Shown: piece by piece, positions 1-9,153 of the stretch
How positions within the stretch are numbered: the first letter of the stretch is position 1
Layout: every line of letters begins with the position of its first letter
Assembly: GCA_025201705.1 (NCBI GenBank)
Contig: MU616814.1
Span: forward strand, 1 to 39,907
Length of the DNA stretch: 39,907 bases
Reading direction: 5' to 3'
From: Dissophora ornata
Lineage: Eukaryota; Mortierellomycota; Mortierellomycetes; Mortierellales; Mortierellaceae
Translations under genes and position numbers: made by a program
Notes under the pieces: generated by a model
Database searches by the model: none
What the model saw: the letters and a program-made list of their open reading frames with translations, nothing else
Told to the model about the DNA's origin: nothing

Positions 1-244
1 AAAAGGCTTGAGGCATCAAAGTCTCCACAATCAGCTTACCTGTCTTCCCATTTTTCATTTTTTCTATTATCACCTTTCATTTTCTCACTCTCATTCCCTC
101 ACTCCTCTTTCACTCCCCCACCCTCGTTTCTCTGTCACGTTTTCTAAAAGCAAAAACCAACAGCAAGAGCTCGCTATTTGACACCAACCCTCAACCACTC
201 CATCATATTCCGAGCCTCTTCATACACATTCACAGCCTTCACAA

Positions 245-1213
245 ATGGCGCCACGGCCACGGGATCGTACTTGGACCCGTCATCTCAGGAACACCATGGC
301 GCTCCGGATAGTTCGACTCCTCATCCTCCTCTTCACTATCGCAACACTCCCTATCCTATTTGTCTACCATGACCAGATGAACAAACTCTACGGAGTCAGT
401 GCCGCTGCCACTCCCATGTCCCCTTCCAACTCGTCTACTTCAACATCGTCTCCGTCAACATTAACGACCACGCTGTGGTCCTCAATGCACACAGTTGATT
501 ACGTCTACATCGTCCTGACACTCATCACCCTGTTCCTACACGGACACCCCAATCGACCGTTCTTTCATGGGTTCCAGGTCATGAACCTGTGTGTTCTCAT
601 TGTACTGGCCTACATTTGGATAATGCTGAGCTTTGTCTGGTTCACAGATCTGATATGGTTGAAATACGACCCACTCTTGTTCTCGGCTGGATCGAATCTC
701 TCACCGACGCCGACAACGTCTATTCCGGCACCGTCCATCACTCCTTCGCAACAGACAAAGACCACCGCAGGCGTTATCGCAGGATACACTTTGTTCCCGA
801 GCACGGAGCCTTTGATCCAAAGTTTTTTTGCACCGACAGCGACAGTACCAATCGCAGCAGCTCAACAGACGGCCGCGCCAACGTTGGCGACGAATATAGC
901 ACAGGTCCAAACAGATGCGAACTGGGCGGGACAATGCCACACGGCGGCAGGACTGAGCACAGGGCCTTGCGAACTCATGCTCATATATCATTTGTTTGGT
1001 TGCATCCTGAGCGCGGCCTTGCTGATCGAGGGGACGCTGTCGTGGTGGATTTACATGCAAGAGGACTCTGCGGAGGTGAAAATGCAGAAATTGAAGGCAA
1101 TCGACGAGCAAAAGATGGTCAAGGAGGCAAAAAAGAATAAGCGGGTCCAGAGAGACATGCAGGCGTGTGCGCCTGCACGGATACCGGTGATTCAGGGGCC
1201 CATGATAGGGTGA
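245..1213 (+). CDS. Four-pass membrane protein, family unknown
   Basis: Single-exon gene of 322 residues; the ATG is the first in the frame and follows a pyrimidine-rich leader. Hydrophobic stretches lie at about residues 20-42, 84-102, 108-138 and 243-271, giving a four-pass topology. A long Ser/Thr/Pro/Ala-rich, low-charge loop (about 145-235) separates the third and fourth passes. The C-terminal 50 residues are strongly Lys/Glu/Gln-rich and probably cytosolic and helical. An AATAAA signal lies at 1324-1329. The gene is convergent with a second four-pass protein. I do not recognise a family; the topology recalls MARVEL or tetraspan proteins, but I see no diagnostic motif. Confidence 0.75.
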   Translation: MAPRPRDRTWTRHLRNTMALRIVRLLILLFTIATLPILFVYHDQMNKLYGVSAAATPMSPSNSSTSTSSPSTLTTTLWSSMHTVDYVYIVLTLITLFLHGHPNRPFFHGFQVMNLCVLIVLAYIWIMLSFVWFTDLIWLKYDPLLFSAGSNLSPTPTTSIPAPSITPSQQTKTTAGVIAGYTLFPSTEPLIQSFFAPTATVPIAAAQQTAAPTLATNIAQVQTDANWAGQCHTAAGLSTGPCELMLIYHLFGCILSAALLIEGTLSWWIYMQEDSAEVKMQKLKAIDEQKMVKEAKKNKRVQRDMQACAPARIPVIQGPMIG

Positions 1214-1624
1214 AGAGCACGCGCGTTGCAAAAAGAAAAAAAAGAAAAAGAGTAGAACGATCCTTCCGGTCCAGTCAATTTACCATGTACAGTATAGCAT
1301 TTGAACACTTGCCTCCCCCCAGTAATAAAATAAAATGAAAAAGACGATCAGTGCACTCTCGGCTCTGTTTCTTATCCTTGCGTTGTTTACTCCGCCGTGT
1401 ATCGCGATTGCACGCGACCACCCCGCAACTCTAATTGCTCAGAGAGAACTTGTGGGAATCTTTATCCACCATGCTGGGAAGACTTGCCATGTTTCAGCGA
1501 CCGGTACCGCGACTGGCACCTTTTTTTTTTTTTTCAGTAAACTTGTGTATTCCAAGACGCCTTTTGCAATAGCATGCTTTATTCACAGATCGTACTAAAA
1601 ACTATACACGTAATGTCGACTCAA
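1214..1624. other. Convergent 3' intergenic region
   Basis: Non-coding space between two convergent stops. It holds AATAAA on the plus strand (1324-1329) for the upstream gene and its mirror (1578-1583) for the minus-strand gene, plus a T14 run near 1521-1534. An 87-codon open frame at 1335-1598 starts with a hydrophobic stretch but lies wholly within the overlapping 3' UTRs and runs into the T tract, so it is not called. Confidence 0.6.
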
Positions 1625-2278
1625 TCACTTGGACGCTTTGGCGGCAGCCTTCGAAGCAGAAGCGGCCTGCGCTGATTGCTTCTCCCTCTCGGCCGAGGAC
1701 GGTCCAGCGGCCTCGATCTTCATACACCTGTTCCAGACAAAGATTGCCTCGATGACGATCATGGACGCCACCAGAACAGTCATCCAAGCAAGAGCCTGCA
1801 TAGAAACTGCCATTTGAGCGGCATAGGCGTTCTGCTCTTTGAACCCCTCCTCGACTTTGCCGCCTTGCTGAAGGATCTTCTCGATCTGGATCTGGTTCAA
1901 GGTCTTGGCGACCTTAAGAGTCAGATCCTCGCGCTTGTCGAACAACAATGAGATTTCACTGGTGGCAGGATCAAGCAGAGGCAGCTGCCAGGGTTGGATG
2001 AGCCACATACTGGCGAGACCGACGAGCATGTAGAAGCGGCGTTTGAGGAGGGAGACAGGGCGGGTCGAGTACTGGACGGGGAGGAAGGTGTAGAGGATTA
2101 TGGTGCCGACCTCAATGGCGAAGAAGACGTGGAAGACCATGCCGTCCATGAAGAGTGCAAGATGGAGGAGGGCGTAGATGACGACAAAACCAAGAGTCGT
2201 GAGCTGGAGCTGGCGGAGGCCATGGTCCGTATGTGGTTGAGGGATGAGTCCGGAGAACTGAGAAATAATCGAGATCAT
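1625..2278 (-). CDS. Four-pass membrane protein, family unknown
   Basis: A 217-residue product is read from the ATG at 2278. The frame stays open upstream but loses membrane-protein character there, so the first ATG before the hydrophobic region is chosen. Predicted membrane segments are at about residues 27-47, 48-68, 80-98 and 164-187. The second and third loops are short and basic, and a charged amphipathic stretch (about 105-155) precedes the last segment. The tail is Ala/Lys/Ser-rich (about 195-217). There is no visible signal peptide. The overall plan (three clustered segments, a long loop, a fourth segment, a charged tail) resembles the convergent neighbour, without clear sequence identity. 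Confidence 0.75.
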   Translation of the reverse strand: MISIISQFSGLIPQPHTDHGLRQLQLTTLGFVVIYALLHLALFMDGMVFHVFFAIEVGTIILYTFLPVQYSTRPVSLLKRRFYMLVGLASMWLIQPWQLPLLDPATSEISLLFDKREDLTLKVAKTLNQIQIEKILQQGGKVEEGFKEQNAYAAQMAVSMQALAWMTVLVASMIVIEAIFVWNRCMKIEAAGPSSAEREKQSAQAASASKAAAKASK

Positions 2279-2462
2279 CTTTGGCGGATGGATGTGCAAG
2301 AGGGCGGATGAAGGGAATGAAGAGAGAGTTTCGGAAAAGAAGACTCTCGACCGTTTTTCAGCGGCACGATGAGAAAATAGAGGCGTGTTTGCCAAAACGG
2401 AATGCCGTTTTGCAACGGCCGTTTCTTCAAAGATGTTTATTTGTTTGTTGCATCCCCTCTCC

Positions 2463-2873
2463 CTATTGGAGACGATCCTCCCAGCCAGACGAAAAGTCCC
2501 AGGCTCCATGCTGCTCATCCCAGTCCATGAGGATCGAGCCGACAATGTGCTCCTGCAGCAGATTGCCATACACATGGGGGAAGATCCTGCTGGCGTCTGT
2601 TGGGTGTTCGCCTTGCGCGGCCTCCCATTTCACCTGGGGGGCAATGCCAGCAAAGCGGATCTTGAGGATTAAAAGATCGCCAAACTTTGTTCTGGGAAAG
2701 AACCGATTCGCCGTGCCTGGCACCTGGGCTGAGGTCGAGAGGTGGTAGAATCCATCGGTCTCGTCCAAGGCAGAGAGCGGGAGAGCCCTGTCTGCAGGGT
2801 TGAATGAGGCCGCAGGGGAGATGAGTTTGTAGACAAACTCTGGGGCTTCAGTAGGGGCAAGGGAATGGGTCAT
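2463..2873 (-). CDS. DUF952 family protein
   Basis: Intronless 136-residue protein. It shows the DUF952 pattern: an N-terminal YKLIS motif, a GFYHLST motif around residue 45, a TANRFF motif around residue 58, a hydrophobic LLILKI strand, and a conserved FPHVYG loop near residue 101. DUF952 proteins are small single-domain proteins of unknown function in bacteria and fungi, with a fold thought to resemble ADP-ribosyl-transferring folds. Nothing here shows activity. The ATG at 2873 is chosen because homology begins about ten residues later. It lies 184 bp upstream of, and on the same strand as, the four-pass protein gene, and is divergent from PRMT5. Confidence 0.85.
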   Translation of the reverse strand: MTHSLAPTEAPEFVYKLISPAASFNPADRALPLSALDETDGFYHLSTSAQVPGTANRFFPRTKFGDLLILKIRFAGIAPQVKWEAAQGEHPTDASRIFPHVYGNLLQEHIVGSILMDWDEQHGAWDFSSGWEDRLQ

Positions 2874-3494
2874 GTCGGATGAGGATGTGTGTGTTAGACT
2901 ATGGTATGGAGAGGAGGTGGAGCGGAGCTGTCGAGAAGAGACGAAAAGTATCTCGCTGACGACTCGAGTCGTGAGAACGTCGTTTGCAAACCTTGCTCGA
3001 GATTTTTTAGGCGCGACACATTGCAAGGTGGCGAATAAAGGCTGAGTGCATTCTGGCGCCCTTTCCTGTCACCAGCAATGATACTGCCCCCATCCTCACC
3101 TTCGATCGATCCGTCTTTCAAGATGAACGCCATACCAAGGTTCCTGGAAACGGCGACCCTGCAATATCAAACGGTACCAGTTGTTGCAGGCTCAAACGCG
3201 ACGCAACCTTTTGAGCAGAGGCAGATCGATCATTGAAGAATCTCTCTCCTCGGACAGAGCAGCCAATAAAACATCGCGTTCTGGCGCGAGTGCTGCTGTT
3301 GACTTGCCTTCTCCCTCCTTGCTCGGCCCCCTCTAGCATTATCGACCATCGTCCAATTGATGCTTTTCGTTTGTAGCTCTGTAGGTAGCTCTGCAAAAAT
3401 GAATGGGTGTGACTGTGGCAGATCCACAACAATCTCCACAAGGGTGTTTTGACCTTTTTGACCCGTTTTGTTCGTCCATCGCCCGCGTCCTTCC
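2874..3494. promoter_or_regulatory. Divergent intergenic region, DUF952 / PRMT5
   Basis: About 620 bp between two divergent starts, presumably holding both promoters and 5' UTRs. Open frames on the minus strand here (for example around 3118-3507) lack recognisable domains and are not supported. No repeat or RNA gene is visible. Confidence 0.5.
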
Positions 3495-5917
3495 ATGGCA
3501 ATCTCATTCCAGCAGTCGGCCGCCATGTCCTTGGAATCTGTCCAGATCGGCTTCATGCCCCCAGCAGATCAAGTCTCGGCTGATAACCTGCAGCAACTCG
3601 TTGTGTATGTCCAGTCCAAAGGGTTTGACTACGTTGTCTCACCAATCAACAGCCCTGGATATCGGCGAGTTCTGTTCGAGGGCGAGGAACCCCAGAGTCC
3701 AGCCATGATGGCATGGAGAGCAGGATTGGAGGCGTTCAAGCCAGAGGACCTTGTCTTACGCACAGCAGGTATTATTTTTTATTTGTTATTCTTATTATAT
3801 TTTTTTTCAGTTGTTTGGAAAGCAGGAAACCATACTCCTCACTACCAAACTAATATAGTTGTTTCCGTGGTGCAGATCATTCTGACTTTATCGTCGGAAC
3901 ACTCTCCCAATGGCAGGATTTCGACTCTCAGGACGCCAAAGTACGACTCCACTCAGAATTGGCGCTGAGACAGCAGCTCAATTGGGCGTCTCATCTCGGG
4001 CTAGGAGGCGTCATGTTGCCTTATCCACCCTCGTCTCAATCCTTGAGCAATTACGGCCGTGTCATGACAGGATCATTATCCATTCTACCTTACACAACTT
4101 GCTGGCTCAGGGTCCCCTGCATGGACGAGGATTTGGAGAAAAATGTGGCAGAGGAACTTCAGGGTATGAAGAGCTGGGAGCGATGGAATAGTCTTCGTAA
4201 TATGGCTGGATCAGAATCCAAACTGGGCGTTGCATTGGAGCTCTCGGGCGCATTGCCAACGGATCAAGTTTTGGACCGCTGGTTCGCCGAACCCGTCAAA
4301 GTCATCATCTTGCCCGAGGATATCTTCTTGACAAACAATAAGGGATACCCCGTCCTCAGCAAACGCCATCAGCATATCGTCAGGAAGTTCTTCAAATTCA
4401 AGCCTTACTTCATGGTCTCTTCTTCTACCATTCCAAAGCTGACCTTGGACGAATTCTCCGAAGATACCTTGGAGCATAGTTTGGCATCACCTCATGCAGA
4501 CTATATTAGGTACTTGCATCGGACTCAGGAGGGTCCCGATGTGATCGACCAGTTCGCAACAGGATATCAGGATTATTTGCAGGCGCCTCTCCAACCTCTC
4601 CAAGATAATCTGGAGTCGAGCACGTATGAAACATTCGAGAAGGATCCCATCAAGTATCAGCAGTACGAACTGGCTGTAGAGCGGGCTCTACGGGATCGAC
4701 CTGTTCCTACTAATGGCGAGCCCGATGTAACCGTGATCATGGTTGTTGGGGCTGGGCGAGGACCCCTGGTGAACTGCTCGCTCCGTGCAGCAGAAAAGGC
4801 AGGGCGGAACGTGCGTGTGTATGCAGTGGAGAAGAACCCGAATGCCTTTGTCACGTAAGTCATGAACATCAAGGCGATTAGAATAATGAAGTGGCGGATT
4901 TCAAGTAACGCTTATGCTAATATTTTTCGTACTTGAACCCTATAGGATACAAAACATGAAGGCGCTGTATTGGGGTGACCGCGTCAACATTGTGTTTTCG
5001 GATATGCGAACGTGGAAGGCACCTGAGCAAGCAGATATCTTGGTCAGTGAGCTGCTTGGCTCCTTTGGCGACAATGAGCTTTCACCTGAATGTCTTGATG
5101 GCGCGCAAAAGGTATTAAAGCCGGATGGTATCTCGATCCCAGCCAATTACACAGCCTTTGTGGCCCCAATGTCCTCCAACAAGTTGCATGCGGATGTCTC
5201 GACATTCAAGGATCTGGCCAAATTTGAGACGTCGTACGTTGTGATGTTCAAAGCGGTTTCGCTGTTGGCGCAACCAAAGCCGATCTGGGTTTTCGAACAT
5301 CCAAACAGGGTTGACATTCCACTAAACCAAGGTATGGCAACTGCAGTGTGAAGCTGTAGGAAGATCGCGTGGGGCTGTCTTTGTAACCGATCAGCCTCAA
5401 ATATTTTTTTTTGTTACTCATCTGTTGTTGATTATACGTATTTTTGTTGTAGACCCGCTGAGCAACCACCACAATGTCCGCTCGGGATCAATTGAGTTCA
5501 CCTCAGAGACCAGTGGCATGATTCATGGAGTGGCGGGTTACTTTGAGTCGGTGCTCTACAAGGATGTCTTGCTGAGTAAGGGATATAGACTTTTTTTGTT
5601 CCCGCACCCCTGTTTCGCACGCAAAGGAGGCTGACTTTTTATATTTTTATCAACCTCGCCTTTGCATTTGACTAGGCATCAATCCAGCAACACACTCTCC
5701 AGGCATGTTCAGCTGGTTCCCGATCTACTTCCCGGTCAAGACGCCATTGTATGTACCGGCGGGAGCGCAGGTGGTCCTGGACTTCTGGCGGTTGACAGAC
5801 ACGCGTAAGGTTTGGTACGAGTGGCGGGTGAGCTGCAAGGTCGAGAGCCTGGGCGTGATCCAATCGAGCGCGCTGCATAATGTTGGCGGTCGGTCCAGCA
5901 GCATTGGGCTCTACTAG
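3495..5917 (+). CDS. PRMT5: Protein arginine N-methyltransferase 5 (PRMT5/Skb1/Hsl7)
   Basis: Five exons: 3495-3768, 3876-4854, 4946-5331, 5453-5575 and 5676-5917, all with GT-AG junctions and matching phases, giving 667 residues. PRMT5 makes symmetric dimethylarginine on spliceosomal Sm proteins, histones and others. Visible parts are an N-terminal TIM-barrel region, the SAM-binding motif GAGRGPL (about residues 383-389), the acidic post-I segment AVEKNPNA, and the type II double-E loop SELLGSF...NELSPE (about 452-466). The C-terminal beta-barrel includes the [10 protein letters not shown] motif and ends in SIGLY. The ATG in CCATGG at 3495 is preferred; ATGs at 3468 and 3525 are alternatives. 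An AATAAA lies at 5983-5988. In Schizosaccharomyces the homologue Skb1 also affects mitosis and morphology. Confidence 0.95.
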
Positions 5918-6258
5918 GAAAAAGAAAAGCCTTTTTTACCGTGGGCCCATGGGGGGAGGGGCGGAAGGGGACACGGCACAGCAATAAATCACGAGACACA
6001 TCATTACATGTTTTTTGCTTGCCAGTCTTTTTCGGACAAGCATCCTTTGTTCCCTTGCTGCTGCTCTCATTCATTCATCATTCCGCCGCATCTTGTTTTC
6101 TTCTTTTCTTCCCGTCCAGTGGACCTGTGCACAGTCAACGATACGATTTCTCCTTTCTCCTTTTCTCTCTCAAAGCACCCACCCTTTTTTCATCGCTGTT
6201 GAAGCTTCATTCCATTTCCTTCTTGAACGACTTTCCCCCCCAAACTCAGTAAAGACCA
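5918..6258. promoter_or_regulatory. Tandem intergenic region with CT-rich leader
   Basis: The PRMT5 3' end has AATAAA at 5983-5988. The rest (about 6020-6245) is strongly pyrimidine-rich on the plus strand, as expected for the leader of the following F-box gene. Open frames here read only TTC/CTT-rich low-complexity sequence and are not genes. Confidence 0.5.
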
Positions 6259-8979
6259 ATGGCGGGCACCAAAACGAGGTTCTCTGCTCGTCACCAAGCC
6301 AGCACCGTGTCGCAACCCTCCACTACTTCCTCCGCAACAATAACACCCCCGATGAACACAAGGACAAACGCGCGAGGGAGAGGAAAAGAAACCTCCTCGC
6401 GTAGCAGCATTGCACAGGCAAGTGCAACCACTTCGACAGCGTCGACTAATACTGTCGCCAAAGGAGCCAAGAGGACGGCAACCGAGAAAACCGACGCAGG
6501 ACAGAGCTCGTCGTCAGGCAAACGGCGCAAAGTGAATCAACAGCAGAATAAGCACAATCAGAACAGAGCTCCATCCTCTCTTCCTACCCCTCCTCAGCCA
6601 ACACCAGAAGCGCAGGATCTGCAGGAGGAGGAGGAGAAGGCGGCGGCAGAAAGAGCTGAAAAAACGAAGGAACACTGTGATCATGTGGAGGTTTTCTCGG
6701 AGAGTCAATTTTTGGGATATCGCGCCACTAATCCGTTAGGATTGCATGAGATTCGCACCAATGTCGCTCGGTTCTTGTCCCGGAGAGATCTCCGGAGCTG
6801 CCTCCTGGTCTGTGAGTCTTGGTGGGATTCCTTTGCACCATTCTTGTGGGCTGAGCTTCGGCCGGTCTATCGCAATGTCTTGGGCGGGTCCAGTGACTAC
6901 CCTCCCTACAAGCTCATGAAGAAGAATGGACATTTGATCAAGACCTTTGAATACAATGGCCATGGAACTGTGCTGCTGTCGATGATCGCATCCGACGGCA
7001 GGTTTGATACGCTTTATAAGGACGAGGACCAAGACTGGCGCAAGACTGAGGAGGAGGAGGCAGAGGAAGAGAGTTGGATGTATGTGGACGACGATGTGGA
7101 TGCAGATACATCACTGGACGCCAACGAAACTCTGAGCGACTTTGAGGACAAAATGGAAACAAGAAAGACGGAGCGCAGGGAGAGATTGGCTCAGATGAAG
7201 ACTATCATAGCAGCGAACAAGCGTCAGAATGAGGTTAGCCGATTTCTTAACGATACTACGGACTATCGCCAGCGGGTCTGCGATCAAATTGAACGACTGA
7301 TCTTCACTGAAAAGAGGTTCTCGAGAGATCGAGGATGTCACTACAGGAACTGGATCAAGTTGATGCAGATCAATCGAGGAAATCTTCGCAGTCTGGAGTT
7401 TAACTTTGCTATCAGAGCGTTCGAGGCTTACAGGGATATCTTCAACCAGGTCTTGTCACTGAAGAAGCTTACGGAGCTCACATTGGTCGAAAATGATCTG
7501 GATGCGCTGAAGGTGAGGCCGTTTCTGGAGACGATCTGCGTGCGGCTAGTCAAGTTGGAGCTCAGGAATGTTCGCATCGAGTACGGGAGTTTTCCTGGCC
7601 AAGTTGGGCAGAACAACATAGAGTCCCCGATCCCTTTGATGGAGAAGATGAAGTCGCTGTCATTTTTCAACGTCATTGCCAGAAATACGTCATTCCCCCT
7701 ACAATTTCTCCGACAATGCCCTAACTTGGTGGAGCTGGCGGTCCGGTCGCAGCAAGCCTTGCACATCAAAGAGTTTCCAGGTGTTCTTTCAGAAAAACTT
7801 CCCAGAGTGACCTATCTGACGTATCGTTATCCTGGCATGTCGGATATGGACGTGGCGTCGATTATCAAATCGTTACCGGTGATCGAAAAGCTGGACTTCT
7901 CGGGGACGATGTTTGGGTTAATGGCAACCAATCACTTGTCGACCCGACATCCGTTCGTTATCTCGTATCTGGATATTAAGCACTGCTCGCAAGTGACAGG
8001 AGCAATGATTCAGTGGATCCTGGGTGAGTGCAGGAATCTGAGAGTGTTCATTGCAGATCATATTCAAGCCAAAGATATGATCAATAATATGGTGTATCCG
8101 AGTTGGGCATGCGTTGGACTGAAGGAGCTGACGCTGGACTTTCGAGGCGATTTCAAAGATTATGTGACGAACCGAATGGTTTACAAACAACTCGCTCAAT
8201 TGACGTGCTTGGAACACCTGGATATCAGTCGTGCGACTCAGACCGGGGAGTACTCGAATTGCTTGACATTGGGGTTGAACGACGGGCTGAGGGACCTCAG
8301 GACGTTGGTACATATGAATCGGCTTATCTACCGCAGCATCAAACACAATGAAGTTGGATTGGCAGAGTTGAAATGGATGGCGAAGGCGTGGCCACGGCTG
8401 GGACAGATTGGAGGCAAACTGAAGGAGAGAAAATTGAGTAATTACAACCCAAATGTCCATCCGAAAGAAGAAGATCGGAGAGACCTCCTCGACGTATTGG
8501 ACTCTGAGCCAAGTACCGTTACACCGAGCAATGGCAGAAACAGTACAGACCCAGCCAGCGAGGCAGCAGCTTCAACTGCAACAACCTCGTCTTCCCCCTC
8601 CTCTTCCTCCTCCTCCTCCTTGCCTCCTTTTGCATCGCCCGTTCCCAGGAATCCGAGCCTCGATACCAGTACATTTCACAATGTCGCGACCGAACATGCC
8701 TCCGGCTCAGCAACTGCTTCCTCGACGAGTCGTCCTTTCAGTCGCAGCCCAAGACTTAAGCCAGAAGTACCGCCGAACCTGATGGCGATAGAGCTCCGTC
8801 GTTTGAAGCTTCACCACCGAATCAAGGTGATTCGTCACTTTGAGGATCGCGTCACAGCAGATCAACGAAAACGATTCAGGCACAAATATGCACTTGGAGA
8901 ATCGTCCGACGAGGAAGCGGATAATATTCGGGCAGGACAGTCTGATCCGCGATACAGGCACGGAGGAGAATGGATATAA
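6259..8979 (+). CDS. F-box / leucine-rich-repeat-like protein
   Basis: Intronless 906-residue protein. The N-terminal 130 residues are low-complexity (Ser/Thr/Ala/Gln-rich, with a basic KRRK cluster). An F-box-like motif follows (about 155-200), with the pattern NPLGLHEI...FLSRRDLRSC...VCESWWDSFAPFLWAEL. An acidic insertion rich in Glu/Asp sits at about 258-300. The remainder (about 370-740) is a string of Leu-rich helices and strands typical of the divergent LRRs of fungal F-box proteins. A Ser-rich tract (about 775-800) precedes a basic C terminus. F-box proteins recruit substrates to SCF (Skp1-cullin-F-box) ubiquitin ligases; the substrate cannot be inferred. A 68-base poly(A) run begins 34 bp after the stop. 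Confidence 0.88.
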   Translation: MAGTKTRFSARHQASTVSQPSTTSSATITPPMNTRTNARGRGKETSSRSSIAQASATTSTASTNTVAKGAKRTATEKTDAGQSSSSGKRRKVNQQQNKHNQNRAPSSLPTPPQPTPEAQDLQEEEEKAAAERAEKTKEHCDHVEVFSESQFLGYRATNPLGLHEIRTNVARFLSRRDLRSCLLVCESWWDSFAPFLWAELRPVYRNVLGGSSDYPPYKLMKKNGHLIKTFEYNGHGTVLLSMIASDGRFDTLYKDEDQDWRKTEEEEAEEESWMYVDDDVDADTSLDANETLSDFEDKMETRKTERRERLAQMKTIIAANKRQNEVSRFLNDTTDYRQRVCDQIERLIFTEKRFSRDRGCHYRNWIKLMQINRGNLRSLEFNFAIRAFEAYRDIFNQVLSLKKLTELTLVENDLDALKVRPFLETICVRLVKLELRNVRIEYGSFPGQVGQNNIESPIPLMEKMKSLSFFNVIARNTSFPLQFLRQCPNLVELAVRSQQALHIKEFPGVLSEKLPRVTYLTYRYPGMSDMDVASIIKSLPVIEKLDFSGTMFGLMATNHLSTRHPFVISYLDIKHCSQVTGAMIQWILGECRNLRVFIADHIQAKDMINNMVYPSWACVGLKELTLDFRGDFKDYVTNRMVYKQLAQLTCLEHLDISRATQTGEYSNCLTLGLNDGLRDLRTLVHMNRLIYRSIKHNEVGLAELKWMAKAWPRLGQIGGKLKERKLSNYNPNVHPKEEDRRDLLDVLDSEPSTVTPSNGRNSTDPASEAAASTATTSSSPSSSSSSSLPPFASPVPRNPSLDTSTFHNVATEHASGSATASSTSRPFSRSPRLKPEVPPNLMAIELRRLKLHHRIKVIRHFEDRVTADQRKRFRHKYALGESSDEEADNIRAGQSDPRYRHGGEWI

Positions 8980-9010
8980 ATAAGCAAAACCCAACACCAA
9001 GTTTTGGCCG

Positions 9011-9012
<2 letters not shown>

Positions 9013-9080
<68 letters not shown>
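9013..9080. repeat. Poly(A) tract, 68 bases
   Basis: Uninterrupted run of A on the plus strand, starting 34 bp past the stop of the intronless F-box gene and ahead of a normal AATAAA at 9101-9106. It would be transcribed within that gene's 3' UTR. Its exact length is prone to sequencing and assembly error. Confidence 0.95.
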
Positions 9081-9082
<2 letters not shown>

Positions 9083-9153
9083 CTGCAACTGTACATAATG
9101 AATAAATGATGCAAAAAGCAATTCACCGCAAGTGTTTATTTCCTTTGATTTCA

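Noticed and set aside
589..1231. Long alternative frames overlapping the first membrane protein on both strands
   Set aside because: They have no domain and no start context, while the main frame shows clear membrane segments.
1335..1598. 87-codon frame with a signal-like N terminus
   Set aside because: It lies in the convergent 3' UTR region and its C-terminal part is translated from a T14 run.
3118..3507. Minus-strand frames upstream of PRMT5
   Set aside because: No domain, overlap of the PRMT5 leader, and two competing frames of equal quality.
9013..9080. Poly-Phe coding frame through the poly(A) tract on the minus strand
   Set aside because: An artefact of translating a homopolymer.
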